Shown piece by piece: positions 8,948 to 17,723 of a stretch of DNA of 64,000 nucleotides. The DNA lies in the NCBI RefSeq assembly GCF_006740045.1, contig NZ_AP019749.1:1941001-2005000 (forward strand), written 5' to 3'. The notes beneath the pieces were generated by a model. That model did no database searches, was not told where the DNA came from, and worked only from the letters and a program-made list of their open reading frames with translations. Position 1 is the first letter of the stretch. Each line of letters opens with the position of its first letter. The DNA comes from Comamonas terrigena NBRC 13299 (GTDB lineage: Bacteria; Pseudomonadota; Gammaproteobacteria; Burkholderiales; Burkholderiaceae_C). A program made the position numbers and the translations under genes.

Positions 8948-9793
8948 TCAGCCCACGGCGCGCGCCAGGATGGCTTTGGTCTGCTGTGCCAGCGGTGCCT
9001 GGTACTGTAGTGTCAGCTCGGGGCCGGGTTGGATCCGTCCGGGTTGGGGGGCCGTGGCAGGCGCGCCCGGCAGAGCCCCCAGCTGAAACAGCGCTGGCCG
9101 GTCCAACTGCTCTGCCCAGGCGCTGTAGGTGCGCCGCGCCGTGGCGTGCAGCAGCGCCAGGTGCTGGGGGAGCTGGGCCAGAATCTGCGGTGCGCGCTGC
9201 ACGGCGGGGCCGGGGGCGCGGCGCAGTTCGTCCTGGCCTTCGCTGCACCAGGCGCGGACACTGTCCTCCGTGACTTCCAGGTGGCCCTGGAACGCCCAGT
9301 GGCGGCCATGCACAAAGCCCTTGTTCAGACAGAACGCGCCGTACATGCTGCGCGAGGCGCCTTGGGGCAGCTCGAACGTGTCGTAGTGCCAGTTGAACAG
9401 CGTGATCCGGGGCGGCAGCTGCATCAGGTCCTGCGCCTGGCGCGTGACCCATACGTTGCTCCAGCCGATGTTGGGGCAGGGATTGCGCCACACCCGCGCA
9501 CCCATGGCGCGTGCCAGCATCTGTGCGCCAAAGCAGTGGCCCAGCACGGGCACATCGTGCGCCAGCGCGTTCTGCAGCAGGCAGCGCTCCTGTTCGATCC
9601 AGCGCAGCTGTTCGTTGGCACAGTGGTTGCTGCCCAGCACCACCACCCCGCGGTAATCCGCCGCCCGCACCGGCGCGTGGCCTTCCTGGCAGGGACTGAT
9701 CAGTTCACAGGCAATGCCTTGCTGTTGCAAATGTTCCCAAAGCACCCCGGGGCCTTGTGCGGCTTCGTGCTGGAGGATGGCGACTGGTTTCAT
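8948..9793 (-). CDS. Class I glutamine amidotransferase-like protein (GATase1)
   Basis: 281-residue stand-alone glutamine amidotransferase domain. The nucleophile elbow VLGHCFGAQML places the catalytic Cys at 87, and the paired HLEVTED motif supplies His181 and Glu183, so the triad is complete. Residues beyond about 200 form an Ala/Pro/Gln-rich C-terminal extension. Such proteins resemble GMP synthase glutaminase subunits or YfeJ-type gamma-glutamyl hydrolases; the acceptor is unknown and no synthetase partner is adjacent. Confidence 0.87.
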   Translation of the reverse strand: MKPVAILQHEAAQGPGVLWEHLQQQGIACELISPCQEGHAPVRAADYRGVVVLGSNHCANEQLRWIEQERCLLQNALAHDVPVLGHCFGAQMLARAMGARVWRNPCPNIGWSNVWVTRQAQDLMQLPPRITLFNWHYDTFELPQGASRSMYGAFCLNKGFVHGRHWAFQGHLEVTEDSVRAWCSEGQDELRRAPGPAVQRAPQILAQLPQHLALLHATARRTYSAWAEQLDRPALFQLGALPGAPATAPQPGRIQPGPELTLQYQAPLAQQTKAILARAVG

Positions 9794-10003
9794 ACGTCAA
9801 TTGGCTGGGTGCTCCAGCCTGTGGTGGCGATGGCTGAAATCTAGGCATTCGGGCATCAAGCCCGTGTCGGGATTGCGCAGTAGGCCATCAAGATGGTGTC
9901 AAGCTGGCGCGGCCAGGCAGAGGGGCCGCAGGCCTTGCGCCAGGCCTGTCTTGCCCATGGCCCTGCTGGCGCGGTAGGCATTGGCCGGGCAGAGGTGATG
10001 AAT

Positions 10004-10019
10004 CTGTATAAAAATACAG
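10004..10019. promoter_or_regulatory. LexA (SOS) box
   Basis: CTGTATAAAAATACAG fits the proteobacterial LexA consensus CTGT-N8-ACAG exactly, with an AT-only spacer. It ends 40 bp before the GTG start of the nuclease gene and contains a TATAAA that can serve as -10. This predicts SOS induction of the nuclease-helicase operon. Confidence 0.85.
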
Positions 10020-10059
10020 TTGCCTAACCGTTCCCGCCACTTTCTGTCATTTCCCGCCC

Positions 10060-11751
10060 GTGACTGCGCCGCAGCCTGCTGCCTTCCCGCCCCATCGCCT
10101 GTATTACCTGCACAACTTTCAGCGTGCGCTGAACTGGTTGGGGCAGCGCTATGGGGACCTGCTGGGTGAAGAGGAGGCCGGCTTTCTGGCTGGATTTGCC
10201 CTGCTGCCGGAGCCCACGCAGGCTCTGCTGGTGCGCATGGTGATGCGCAAGGGGCCGTGGTTTCGGGCCAGCAAGCTGGTGTATGCGGAAATCGGCGACA
10301 GTGCCCAGGCGGCCGTACCGCTGCTGCAGATGGGCTGGCTCAGCACTTCTGAGCCCATGGCGCTAGGTGAACTGTTTGGCCTGCACACCAAGTCCGAGCT
10401 GCTGGACATCTTGAAAGGCGCCGGGTTGGCGGCCACGTTGCGCAAGGCCGACATGCTGGCCGCGCTGGACGGGCAGACTGACCCTCAGCCCTATGCCGCC
10501 TGGCACCCCCAGGCCACGGACCCCGTTTGGCGCGTGATGGTGGGTGAGGTGTGTGAGCGGCTGCGGCTGATGTTCTTTGGCAACCTCCACCAGGACTGGT
10601 CGGAGTTTGTGCTGTCCGATCTGGGCATCTTCCGCTATGAAGCTGTGGCGCTGGATGCCGCCTCACGCGCTTTCCAGAGCCGTGCCGATGTGGACTTCTA
10701 CCTGGCCATTTCCACCAGCCGCCAGGCACTGGATGCAGGGGGCGATGCCGGGGCGCTGCTGCAGTCGCTTGGGCAGCTTGAAAGCCCCCACCGCTGGCTG
10801 AACCAGCGCCGCGCCAAGCTGCTGCTGCGCCTGGGGCAGGCATGCGAGCGGGCGCAGGACTGGGAAAACGCTGCCCAGGCCTACACCGCCAGCGCCTACC
10901 CCGGCGCCCGCCACCGGCATATCCGCGTGCTGGAGCATATGCAGTGCTTCGGACAGGCCCTGGACCTGGCGGCCCAGGCCCAGACGGAACCTGAAAGTGA
11001 AGAGGAATCCCAGCGCGTGGCCCGCATGCTGCCGCGCTTGCGCCGCAACGCGGGCCTGGGCGGAGCCCCCCGCCAGGCTGCGTTGGCTCCGGCCGTGGCG
11101 GCGCTGTGCAGCGAGGTGGTGCTGGCGCGGCCAGCCCAGCCGGTGGCCGTGGAGTACGCATTGCGCGACCACTGGCACCGCGGCGAGGCACCGGTGTTCT
11201 ATGTGGAGAATGCGCTTATCAACTCGCTGTTCGGCCTGCTGTGCTGGCCGGCGATTTTCGCGCCGCTGCCGGGCGCGTTCTTTCACCCCTTCCAAAGTGG
11301 ACCGGCCGATCTGGGAGCCCCCGACTTTGTGGCCCGCCGCCAGCCCCTGTTCGATGCCTGTCTGGCCGAGCTGCAAGATGGCCGTTACCGCAGCACCATC
11401 CGCAGTCGTTTTGCCGGCAAGGCGGGCACGCAGTCGCCCTTTGTCTTCTGGGGCACGCTGAGCGACGCGCTGCTGGAGCTGGCGCTGGACTGCATTCCCG
11501 CCGCCCACCTGCAGCGGCTGTTTGACCGCCTGCTGCGGGATGTGAAGGCCAACCGCACCGGCTTTCCCGATCTGGTGCGTTTCTGGCCTGACCGCGCAGA
11601 GGGCGCAGGACGCTACGAACTGGTGGAAGTCAAAGCGCCGGGCGACAAGCTGCAGGACAACCAGATCCGCTGGCTGGACTATTGCGCCGCCCACGGCATT
11701 CCCGCGCGCGTCTGCCATGTGCAGTGGCAGGGGATTGGCGAAGGCGCATGA
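10060..11751 (+). CDS. FAN1-like structure-specific nuclease with C-terminal VRR-NUC domain
   Basis: 563-residue homologue of the Fanconi-associated nuclease FAN1, an enzyme acting on branched DNA and cross-link repair intermediates. Seen: an N-terminal helical/SAP-like region (residues 15-150), a central helical-repeat region (about 200-340), and a C-terminal VRR-NUC nuclease domain with the PD-(D/E)xK-type core FPDLVRFWP followed by YELVEVKAPGDKLQDNQ. It starts at GTG with no clear ribosome site, just after the LexA box; the GTG follows from where the family-like sequence begins. Its stop overlaps the helicase start (ATGA), so nuclease and helicase are coupled and probably act together. Confidence 0.9.
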   Translation: MTAPQPAAFPPHRLYYLHNFQRALNWLGQRYGDLLGEEEAGFLAGFALLPEPTQALLVRMVMRKGPWFRASKLVYAEIGDSAQAAVPLLQMGWLSTSEPMALGELFGLHTKSELLDILKGAGLAATLRKADMLAALDGQTDPQPYAAWHPQATDPVWRVMVGEVCERLRLMFFGNLHQDWSEFVLSDLGIFRYEAVALDAASRAFQSRADVDFYLAISTSRQALDAGGDAGALLQSLGQLESPHRWLNQRRAKLLLRLGQACERAQDWENAAQAYTASAYPGARHRHIRVLEHMQCFGQALDLAAQAQTEPESEEESQRVARMLPRLRRNAGLGGAPRQAALAPAVAALCSEVVLARPAQPVAVEYALRDHWHRGEAPVFYVENALINSLFGLLCWPAIFAPLPGAFFHPFQSGPADLGAPDFVARRQPLFDACLAELQDGRYRSTIRSRFAGKAGTQSPFVFWGTLSDALLELALDCIPAAHLQRLFDRLLRDVKANRTGFPDLVRFWPDRAEGAGRYELVEVKAPGDKLQDNQIRWLDYCAAHGIPARVCHVQWQGIGEGA

Positions 11752-14258
11752 GCGACGCCGCTGCCCCGCCGACGGTGGCCGTGCGAGCGTTGTGCGAGTT
11801 CACAGCCCGCACGGGTGATCTGGATCTGCGCTTCACCCCGGCGCCCAGTGCGCTCGAAGGCATGGAGGGCCATGCCGTGGTGCAGCAACGCCGACAGGTC
11901 CAACCGGACAGCAGATATGAAGCCGAGGTCGCGCTCAGTGGCCAGTTTGAAGGCCTGCAGGTGCGCGGCCGGGCCGACGGCTTTGATGCGGCGGCGCAGC
12001 AGCTGGAAGAAATCAAGACCTACCGCGGCCCGCTGGACGCGGTGCGCCCCCACCACCGCGCATTGCACTGGGCCCAGGCCAAGGTCTACGGCCATCTGCT
12101 GTGCCAGGCACGCGGACTGGCGCGGTTGAACGTGGCGCTGGTGTATGTGCACACGCCCTCTCTGCAGGAAATGGTGCTGGTGCAGGACTGTAGTGCCGAC
12201 GAGTTGCAGCAGTTTTTTGCCATGCACTGCCGCCGCTACCTGGACTGGGCGCGCAGCGAAGCAGGGCACCGCCAGCAGCGCAATGCGGCGCTGGCGGCAG
12301 CGGCCTTTCCCATGGCGGCGTTTCGCACCGGGCAGCGGCAACTGGCGGTGGCGGTCTACCGCACGGCCCGCAGTGCCGGTGGGGGCCGTTGCCTGATGGC
12401 CCAGGCCCCCACCGGCATTGGCAAGACGCTGGGCACCATCTTTCCCATGCTCAAGGCCATGGCGGGGCATGGCGCAGCCAGCGCTTCGAGCACTTGCAAC
12501 GGGTTGGACAAGCTGTTTTTCCTGACCGCCAAAGGCACGGGCCATGGGCTGGCATTGCATGCGCTGGAGCACATGCAGACGGCATTGGCCCAGGGACAGC
12601 ACGAACCGTTGCGGGTGCTGCAAATGCGTGCGCGCGACACCAGTTGCGAGCACCCGGACAAAGCCTGCCACGGTGAGTCCTGCCCGTTGGCGCAGGGTTT
12701 CTTCGATCGACTGCCAGCGGCACGGGCTGAGGCCGTGGCCCTGTCCGCATCTGCGGAGCCGGTGCTCTGGGATGGCTCCACCGTGCGCCAGGTGGCGCTG
12801 CAGCATGGCATCTGCCCCTACTACCTGTCGCAAGAGCTGGCACGCTGGGCCGATGTGGTGGTGGCCGACTACCACTACTTCTACGACAGCGCTGCCATGC
12901 TGTATGCCCTGGCGCAGCAGCAGGGCTGGCGTGTGGGGGTGCTGGTGGACGAGGCCCACAACCTGCTGGAGCGCGCCCGCAGCATGTACACCGCACCGCT
13001 GTCGCAGTTTGATCTGGCGGCCGCCCGCCGCTCGACCACTTCAGCCACGGGGGCCGTCAAGAAAGCGCTGGATGCGCTGCAGCGCCAGTGGAATGCGCTG
13101 AACAAGGCGCAAGCCGTCCTGCCGCAGCGGGCAACGGATTCCGAAGCCGATGGGGCGTCCGGTGCACAGAGCCTGCCGCTGTTTGCCCAGGCGGCCGCGC
13201 AGACCGTGTCCGGCCTCCGTGAGCCCCGCCACACCGCCAGCCACACGGCCTACCAGAGCTATGCCGCCATCCCCCCCGCGTTGCTGGCGGCCGTGCAGCG
13301 TGCCATCGGGGCGATTGCCGATGTGCAGGCTGACCAGGCTTTGCCTGCTGGCGACCCGGTGCTGACGCTGTACTGGGCCTTGCTGCATTTTCAAGCCCTG
13401 GCCGAACAGTTTGGTCCGCATGCGCTGTTCGATGTGCAGCTGGCGCCGCCGCTGCTGGCACGCGGCGGGCAGCCACGCACACCGGTTTCCACGCTGTGCA
13501 TACGCAATGTCGTCCCCGCACCGCACCTGGCTGCGCGCCATGCTGCGGCCCAGGCCACGGTGCTGTTTTCCGGCACGCTCAGTCCGCCGCAGTTCTACCG
13601 TGATCTGCTGGGGCTGCCGGCCGACACCGCCTGGCTGGAGGTGGACGCGCCGTTCGCCGCCCACCAGCTGCAGGTGCGCATTGCCCGCCACATCTCCACA
13701 CGCTGGCGCGACCGCGAGGCATCGCTGGCGCCCCTGGCCGACCTGATCGCCCGGCAGTACGCCGGCCAGCCCGGCAACTATCTGTGCTTTGTCAGCAGCT
13801 TCGACTACCTGCAGCGCGTGGCTGCCAGCCTGCAGCGCCTGCACCCGCAGCTGCCGTTGTGGCAGCAGGAGCGCAGCATGGACGAAGCCGGGCGTGCGGC
13901 CTTTCTGGAGCGTTTTGTCGAAGGCGGGCAGGGTGTGGGCCTGGCCGTGCTGGGCGGCGCCTTTGCCGAAGGGGTGGACCTGCCTGGCACCCGCCTGATT
14001 GGTGCTTTTGTCGCTACGCTGGGGCTGCCCCAGGTCAATCCCGTCAATGAGGCCATGCAGCGCGCCATGGATGCCGCCATGGGTGCCGGGCGGGGCCATG
14101 ACTACACCTACCTTTACCCCGGCTTGCGCAAGGTGGTGCAAGCCGCTGGCCGCGTGATCCGTACCGAGCAGGACCGGGGCGTGGTGGTGCTGGTGGATGA
14201 CCGCTTCCAGCGCGCCGAGGTCAGGGCCTTGCTGCCGTCATGGTGGCGGGTGGAGTGA
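11748..14258 (+). CDS. DinG/Rad3-type superfamily 2 iron-sulfur DNA helicase
   Basis: 836-residue ATP-dependent 5'-3' helicase of the XPD/DinG group. Seen: N-terminal extension (1-190), Walker A APTGIGKTLG, four candidate Fe-S cysteines between motifs Ia and II (TSCEHPDKACHGESCP and GICPYY), Walker B/DEAH box VLVDEAHNLLE, motif IV-like FSGTLSPP, and the C-terminal motifs GVDLPGTRLIGA and QAAGRVIRTEQDRG. An internal Lys/Pro-poor region (about 430-520) is variable in the family. Translation is coupled to the upstream FAN1-like gene, and the shared LexA box predicts damage-inducible joint expression. The N-terminal extension ahead of Walker A may be a RecB-type nuclease-like region (LEEIKTYRGPLDAVRPHH), as in some long DinG homologues; this is tentative. 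Confidence 0.92.
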   Translation: MSDAAAPPTVAVRALCEFTARTGDLDLRFTPAPSALEGMEGHAVVQQRRQVQPDSRYEAEVALSGQFEGLQVRGRADGFDAAAQQLEEIKTYRGPLDAVRPHHRALHWAQAKVYGHLLCQARGLARLNVALVYVHTPSLQEMVLVQDCSADELQQFFAMHCRRYLDWARSEAGHRQQRNAALAAAAFPMAAFRTGQRQLAVAVYRTARSAGGGRCLMAQAPTGIGKTLGTIFPMLKAMAGHGAASASSTCNGLDKLFFLTAKGTGHGLALHALEHMQTALAQGQHEPLRVLQMRARDTSCEHPDKACHGESCPLAQGFFDRLPAARAEAVALSASAEPVLWDGSTVRQVALQHGICPYYLSQELARWADVVVADYHYFYDSAAMLYALAQQQGWRVGVLVDEAHNLLERARSMYTAPLSQFDLAAARRSTTSATGAVKKALDALQRQWNALNKAQAVLPQRATDSEADGASGAQSLPLFAQAAAQTVSGLREPRHTASHTAYQSYAAIPPALLAAVQRAIGAIADVQADQALPAGDPVLTLYWALLHFQALAEQFGPHALFDVQLAPPLLARGGQPRTPVSTLCIRNVVPAPHLAARHAAAQATVLFSGTLSPPQFYRDLLGLPADTAWLEVDAPFAAHQLQVRIARHISTRWRDREASLAPLADLIARQYAGQPGNYLCFVSSFDYLQRVAASLQRLHPQLPLWQQERSMDEAGRAAFLERFVEGGQGVGLAVLGGAFAEGVDLPGTRLIGAFVATLGLPQVNPVNEAMQRAMDAAMGAGRGHDYTYLYPGLRKVVQAAGRVIRTEQDRGVVVLVDDRFQRAEVRALLPSWWRVE

Positions 14259-14369
14259 GCCACAGGAGCTCCAGCCCTGGTCAGGAAGTTCTGGGAATAC
14301 AGCCGACGCGCTTGCGCCATTGCAAGAGATATTTGTTGGCGCGGCTGTTCCCTGGCACGACCTACCTGG

Positions 14370-14564
14370 CTAATTTTTAGGCGAATCCGGCATCACTGTG
14401 CGCTTGGATTCAGGGTCCTGGGGAATGTCTGGTTCGGTGTCTGGCGAGAATGGCGGATGGGGCGGATCATCGCCATCCTTCTCCTGCTCGGGGTATGGCT
14501 TGCCAACGGGATCCATTTCTTCGTCCTCGGGAAATGAGGGCTTGCGTGTGCTTGGTGTAGCCAT
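14370..14564 (-). CDS. Small disordered acidic/proline-rich protein (unknown)
   Basis: 64 residues, strongly hydrophilic, rich in Pro, Asp, Glu and Lys (PEDEEMDP, DDPPHPPFSPDTEPDIPQDPE), no hydrophobic core and no known domain. A GGAGTGAGG ribosome site lies just before its ATG, which is why I accept it as real. It is the last of three tiny same-strand genes, all of low complexity, in the stress island; only 3 bp separate it from the next one. A hydrophilin-like protective role is a guess from composition. Confidence 0.6.
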   Translation of the reverse strand: MATPSTRKPSFPEDEEMDPVGKPYPEQEKDGDDPPHPPFSPDTEPDIPQDPESKRTVMPDSPKN

Positions 14565-14567
14565 ACC

Positions 14568-14762
14568 TCACTCCTGGTTGTTTTTCCCGGACTTCGGTGC
14601 ATGCACAGAAGGGGGGCTTCCCTTGGGCACGGATTGGGGGCCGGTATTGGGCTTGCGGTGTTGCTCGGCGATGATGGTCGGTTCGGCCGCTACACCTTCT
14701 CCGGGCGCGCGCTTCGGCGAACGATGCTGGCTGGCATCGGTGCTGCTGGTTTTCGTTGACAT
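14568..14762 (-). CDS. Small disordered Ser/Pro/Lys-rich protein (unknown)
   Basis: 64 residues, hydrophilic and probably unstructured (SPKRAPGEG, PKGSPPSVHAPKSGK). I recognise no family. The start is well supported by AAGGAGG about 7 bp before the ATG. It lies 3 bp before the neighbouring disordered gene, so the two are co-transcribed. Confidence 0.6.
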   Translation of the reverse strand: MSTKTSSTDASQHRSPKRAPGEGVAAEPTIIAEQHRKPNTGPQSVPKGSPPSVHAPKSGKNNQE

Positions 14763-14932
14763 ATTTGCCTCCTTCCTGAGAGCCGCTCACACCACCCCAT
14801 ACCCTGCTTCAGCTTTGTCGTACGAAGTGCGCTGCCAGCGGCTTTGTGCCCCGTCTCGGTTGCAAACCTGCGGTTCGAGGGGGACGTGTTGGCCACTCTG
14901 AGACGCCGGCCCGGCCGGCTGCCGGGCAAAAA

Positions 14933-15118
14933 TTAGCGCTGAGGCTGGTTTGGCTGGTCCTGCCCAGGCTGCTGGCGATTCGGGTTTTGCTGCTGCTGTT
15001 GGTCAGAGGGCTTTTGTCCAGGCTGTTGCTGACCAGGCTGCTGTTGGTTGGGGTTCTGCTGTTGATGTTGGCCAGGTTGCTGTTGATTGGCATTTTGCTG
15101 ATGGGGTTGCTGCGACAT
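14933..15118 (-). CDS. Gln/Asn/Pro-rich low-complexity protein (unknown)
   Basis: 61 residues made almost entirely of Gln, Pro and Asn, built from repeats of the type QQNPNQQQPGQ. Gln alone makes up over 40 percent. No signal peptide or hydrophobic segment. AAGGAG lies before the ATG, so translation is likely. The composition resembles prion-like or hydrophilin sequences; function unknown. The repeated codons (mainly CAG/CAA, AAC, CCT) make the gene prone to slippage. Confidence 0.6.
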   Translation of the reverse strand: MSQQPHQQNANQQQPGQHQQQNPNQQQPGQQQPGQKPSDQQQQQNPNRQQPGQDQPNQPQR

Positions 15119-15494
15119 GTCTTGAGCTCCTTCGGGTGAAACAACAGGTCGGGGTGACCTGCCTGTCCGTCAGCATGGAGCGCTGGCAGCAACTGATCTG
15201 TAGTCACAATCTGACAATGCGCTTCAGTTATGTAAGTGGATGCTCTTGGTTTATGCATTGGTATGCCTATAAGGGATTGAGTGCGCTTCTCACAGGTTGA
15301 GGTGCTTTGTAGACTTCTCTTACGTCAACGCTTTCATGCTCGGGTTCTAGGTGCCGTTCCTGGTGCGTCGTTGCCCGTCTTACCGTACGGGTTGCAGTGC
15401 TTGCGGTCTCAAGCTCCTTGTCTTGATTGAGTCCTGCTGCTCACCGGGCCGTGCTAGCCGTTCTAAGTGGACTGTGAAAAATGGATGACCAATG
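15119..15494. other. Intergenic region, probable promoter of the disordered-protein genes
   Basis: About 375 bp without a recognisable gene between the terminator of the PRC-barrel gene and the Gln-rich gene. Base composition is lower in GC than the surroundings. No repeats or strong hairpins noted. Confidence 0.4.
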
Positions 15495-15518
15495 AAAAAA
15501 GCCCGCAAATGCGGGCTT
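15495..15518 (-). terminator. Rho-independent terminator of the PRC-barrel gene
   Basis: Minus-strand stem GCCCGC-ATTT-GCGGGC followed by six T, 24 bp past the PRC-barrel stop. Confidence 0.8.
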
Positions 15519-15541
15519 CGGTATTCGGCGTTTCAGATAAT

Positions 15542-15898
15542 TTACAGGTATGGAATTCCGTAATAGTCATTCACACGGCGGCGGTTTTCATCGGTGTAAT
15601 CCCATTCCATACCGCGCGTATAACTTGGAGCGTCTTCCAGTTGTTCCTTGCTTACAGAGACAACGTAGCCGCCCATATTGGGTTCGTACTTCAGGCTGCT
15701 CCAGGGAATAGGGTAATTGTCGGTACCTATTCCCAGGAAGCCGCCAAATTCCATCACGGCGTAACGGACTTGGCCGCTGATCTTGTCGATCATCAGAGAG
15801 TCAATCGAGCCGAGCTTTTCGCCATTGGGGTTATAGACATTGGTCCCATTGACCTTGTCGGAGGAAATGATGCTCGATGCAGTATTGGGTGTAACCAT
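15542..15898 (-). CDS. PRC-barrel domain protein
   Basis: 118 residues, a single PRC-barrel (residues about 9-80: SSDKVNGTNVYNPNGEKLGSI, then a beta-rich VRYAVMEFGGFLGIG and YPIPWSSLKY). The C-terminal part (TRGMEWDYTDENRRRVNDYYGIPYL) is the extension typical of stress-linked stand-alone PRC proteins. PRC barrels serve in RNA processing and photosynthetic reaction centres; stand-alone ones are often stress-induced with no known reaction. Start supported by AGGAGAT. Confidence 0.87.
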   Translation of the reverse strand: MVTPNTASSIISSDKVNGTNVYNPNGEKLGSIDSLMIDKISGQVRYAVMEFGGFLGIGTDNYPIPWSSLKYEPNMGGYVVSVSKEQLEDAPSYTRGMEWDYTDENRRRVNDYYGIPYL

Positions 15899-16275
15899 GG
15901 CTATCTCCTAGAGGGGTTTACACACAAACGCTGAGGAAATGCGATGCCATCAAGGTGGCGATGCGAGGTGCGGACAATGTTGTGGAGAGAGCAATTTCTC
16001 TCTATTGATCCGCTTCAGCGCTTGGTACTTGCGAAGCAGAATGGCTTCTGGGTACAGATTAGGTCGCTCGTCGACGATAGGGAGTAGTCGATAGGTGTGC
16101 AGGACTGTAGGATCAGCACCTGCTCAAACCTGTCCAATGATATAACCATCTTTCGGCTGTAACTTATTGCATGGAAATGCGTGAAATGATCTCTGTCGTT
16201 TGGAAAAATAGTTCTCATACAGAAAAAATGAAGGGCTGTGAGCGCTGCAGCTATTGGGAGAAATGGGAGAAATTA
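15899..16275. other. Intergenic region between divergent stress genes
   Basis: About 375 bp, relatively AT-rich, holding the promoters of the PRC-barrel gene and of the secreted small protein. No gene family recognised on either strand. Confidence 0.4.
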
Positions 16276-16608
16276 ATGCGGAAATTTTTTACAACCATTT
16301 TTCTTGCATGGGTCTGTGGAGCATCAGCGCAGGCAGACGGTGAGCCTGCAATCAATGAGGCACTTCTGCGCAATGCGTTGGGCGAAAGACTGAGTGGTAC
16401 GGAAAGCGCCGAATTGAGGGCGCTGGAAATCATTGAAAGCAAAAAAGAGAAGGGCGATTTTCAGATATGTGGTGAAATCAAGGTGGGTGACAGCGGCACT
16501 TACACGCCTTTTCTGGTGTACATCGTCAATATGGAAAAGTACTCTGTGCTGGATATTTCGCCCAATGCGCGCAAACTGTGCACATTGGTCAAGAACGGAG
16601 ATGTCTAA
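16276..16608 (+). CDS. Small exported protein of unknown function
   Basis: 110 residues. A clear signal peptide (MRKFFTTIFLAWVCGASAQA, cleavage after AQA) precedes a mature part of about 90 residues with a beta-rich, charged sequence and two Cys (QICGEI, KLCTLV) that may form a disulphide in the periplasm. I chose the ATG before the signal peptide, preceded by GGGAGAAA; the open frame begins 35 codons earlier. I do not recognise a family. Confidence 0.65.
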   Translation: MRKFFTTIFLAWVCGASAQADGEPAINEALLRNALGERLSGTESAELRALEIIESKKEKGDFQICGEIKVGDSGTYTPFLVYIVNMEKYSVLDISPNARKLCTLVKNGDV

Positions 16609-16773
16609 AGTTGCGCAGCGCTCCTCGCCCAAAGCATTGGCGGGGAGGTGGTGTACTCAGCCACTGTTTCATTTGGCTGCGCTTGTATCAGTCAAGGTTG
16701 TGATCGACCTACATCCATGGCGTGGCATTGGACGTACTCTGTACAGACTGTTCACCACACGAAGGAGTACACA

Positions 16774-17067
16774 ATGAAGTTGTTTTCCCCGAATGCATCG
16801 ACCATTCAGCGCGACCTGACCCGCCTGCTGCAAGACACGGGTGACGTGCTTGCCGCGCGCGCCAAAGAGGAACCCAAGTTGAAGGAGGCGGTGCAGTTCC
16901 TGGATCGTGGACTCAGTCGCGCTCGAAATGCGGCCAACGGAGCCGTGGATTATTCGAGGGATGTTGCTCGCAACACCGATGACTATGTCCATGATTCACC
17001 ATGGCAGGCCATTGGCGGTGCATTGGCCGTTGGGGTTGTCATCGGCATGCTTTTGACCAGACGGTAA
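16774..17067 (+). CDS. DUF883/ElaB-YqjD family membrane-anchored ribosome-associated protein
   Basis: 97 residues. Residues 1-70 are amphipathic helix (LTRLLQDTGDVLAARA, VQFLDRGLSRARNAA) and the C-terminus is the family hallmark: a single membrane anchor with small residues (DSPWQAIGGALAVGVVIGMLLTRR). Escherichia coli YqjD, ElaB and YgaM of this family bind stationary-phase ribosomes at the inner membrane and are under stress control. The start is supported by GAAGGAG 7 bp before the ATG. A terminator follows. Confidence 0.9.
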   Translation: MKLFSPNASTIQRDLTRLLQDTGDVLAARAKEEPKLKEAVQFLDRGLSRARNAANGAVDYSRDVARNTDDYVHDSPWQAIGGALAVGVVIGMLLTRR

Positions 17068-17098
17068 TCCCACTCTGGTGTTGAATTTTTGTGAATAG

Positions 17099-17125
17099 AA
17101 AAGCCCGCATCATGCGGGCTTTTCT
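17099..17125. terminator. Symmetrical Rho-independent terminator
   Basis: AAAAGCCCGCAT-CATGCGGGCTTTT hairpin between the YqjD-like gene (plus) and the BON gene (minus), with T-runs in both directions, so it can serve both convergent transcripts. Confidence 0.8.
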
Positions 17126-17200
17126 CTATATCGTGACCACAGACCGTATTCAGGTCCATGTGGTGCGAATGTTAATAAAGAATTTTATGGACGTGTGAGA

Positions 17201-17527
17201 TTAAGGGCGAACCACAATGCTGTTCCTCACCCCCATAACACCTTTGGTGTTGCGTGTGATGGATTCTGCTCGATCTTTTTCTGCCTGGCTTTTTGCAAAG
17301 CCGGAGAGCTGAACTACACCCTTCATGGTTTCCACGCTGATGGAGGTGGCAGCAACAGTTTTATCCTCTGCAAATTTTGCCTTCACCGCTGTGGTGATGC
17401 CAGAGTCATCCATATAGGACCCAACGCTTTGTTGATTGCGGGCCACAGAGCAGCCAGTGACAGCCAAAACACCAGAGCTGAGTGCAATGGCGACAATCAG
17501 GGCGCGAGATGTGTTGCTTGCTTTCAT
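17201..17527 (-). CDS. BON-domain lipoprotein (OsmY-like)
   Basis: 108 residues. A lipoprotein signal with lipobox LAVTGC ends at Cys26; the rest is one BON domain (GITTAVKAKFAEDKTVAATSISVETMKGVVQLSGF..NTKGVMGVRNSIVV). BON proteins bind phospholipid or peptidoglycan layers of the envelope and are typically osmotic or stationary-phase induced. It is co-directional with the DUF1328 gene 31 bp upstream, so both probably form one operon. Confidence 0.9.
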   Translation of the reverse strand: MKASNTSRALIVAIALSSGVLAVTGCSVARNQQSVGSYMDDSGITTAVKAKFAEDKTVAATSISVETMKGVVQLSGFAKSQAEKDRAESITRNTKGVMGVRNSIVVRP

Positions 17528-17558
17528 GACGATTCCTTTCTGGGTTGGATGTCGGAAG

Positions 17559-17723
17559 TTATTTCTTGTTGATCAAACTTACGACGAATGTAATTACCGC
17601 AATCGCGATAAAGACAAAGAAGAGAATTTTCGCAATATCCACTGCACCTGCTGCGATCCCGCCAAATCCCAAAACGGCAGCGATCAGTGCAATGACCAAG
17701 AAAATAACAGCATAACGTAGCAT
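17559..17723 (-). CDS. DUF1328/YtjA-family small membrane protein
   Basis: 54-residue protein. Translation starts [20 protein letters not shown] and contains two hydrophobic segments, the second ([20 protein letters not shown]) ending in INKK: the exact layout of YtjA-like proteins. A strong GGAGG lies before the ATG. Function unknown; homologues are induced by general stress and often sit beside BON or PRC genes, as here. Confidence 0.88.
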   Translation of the reverse strand: MLRYAVIFLVIALIAAVLGFGGIAAGAVDIAKILFFVFIAIAVITFVVSLINKK

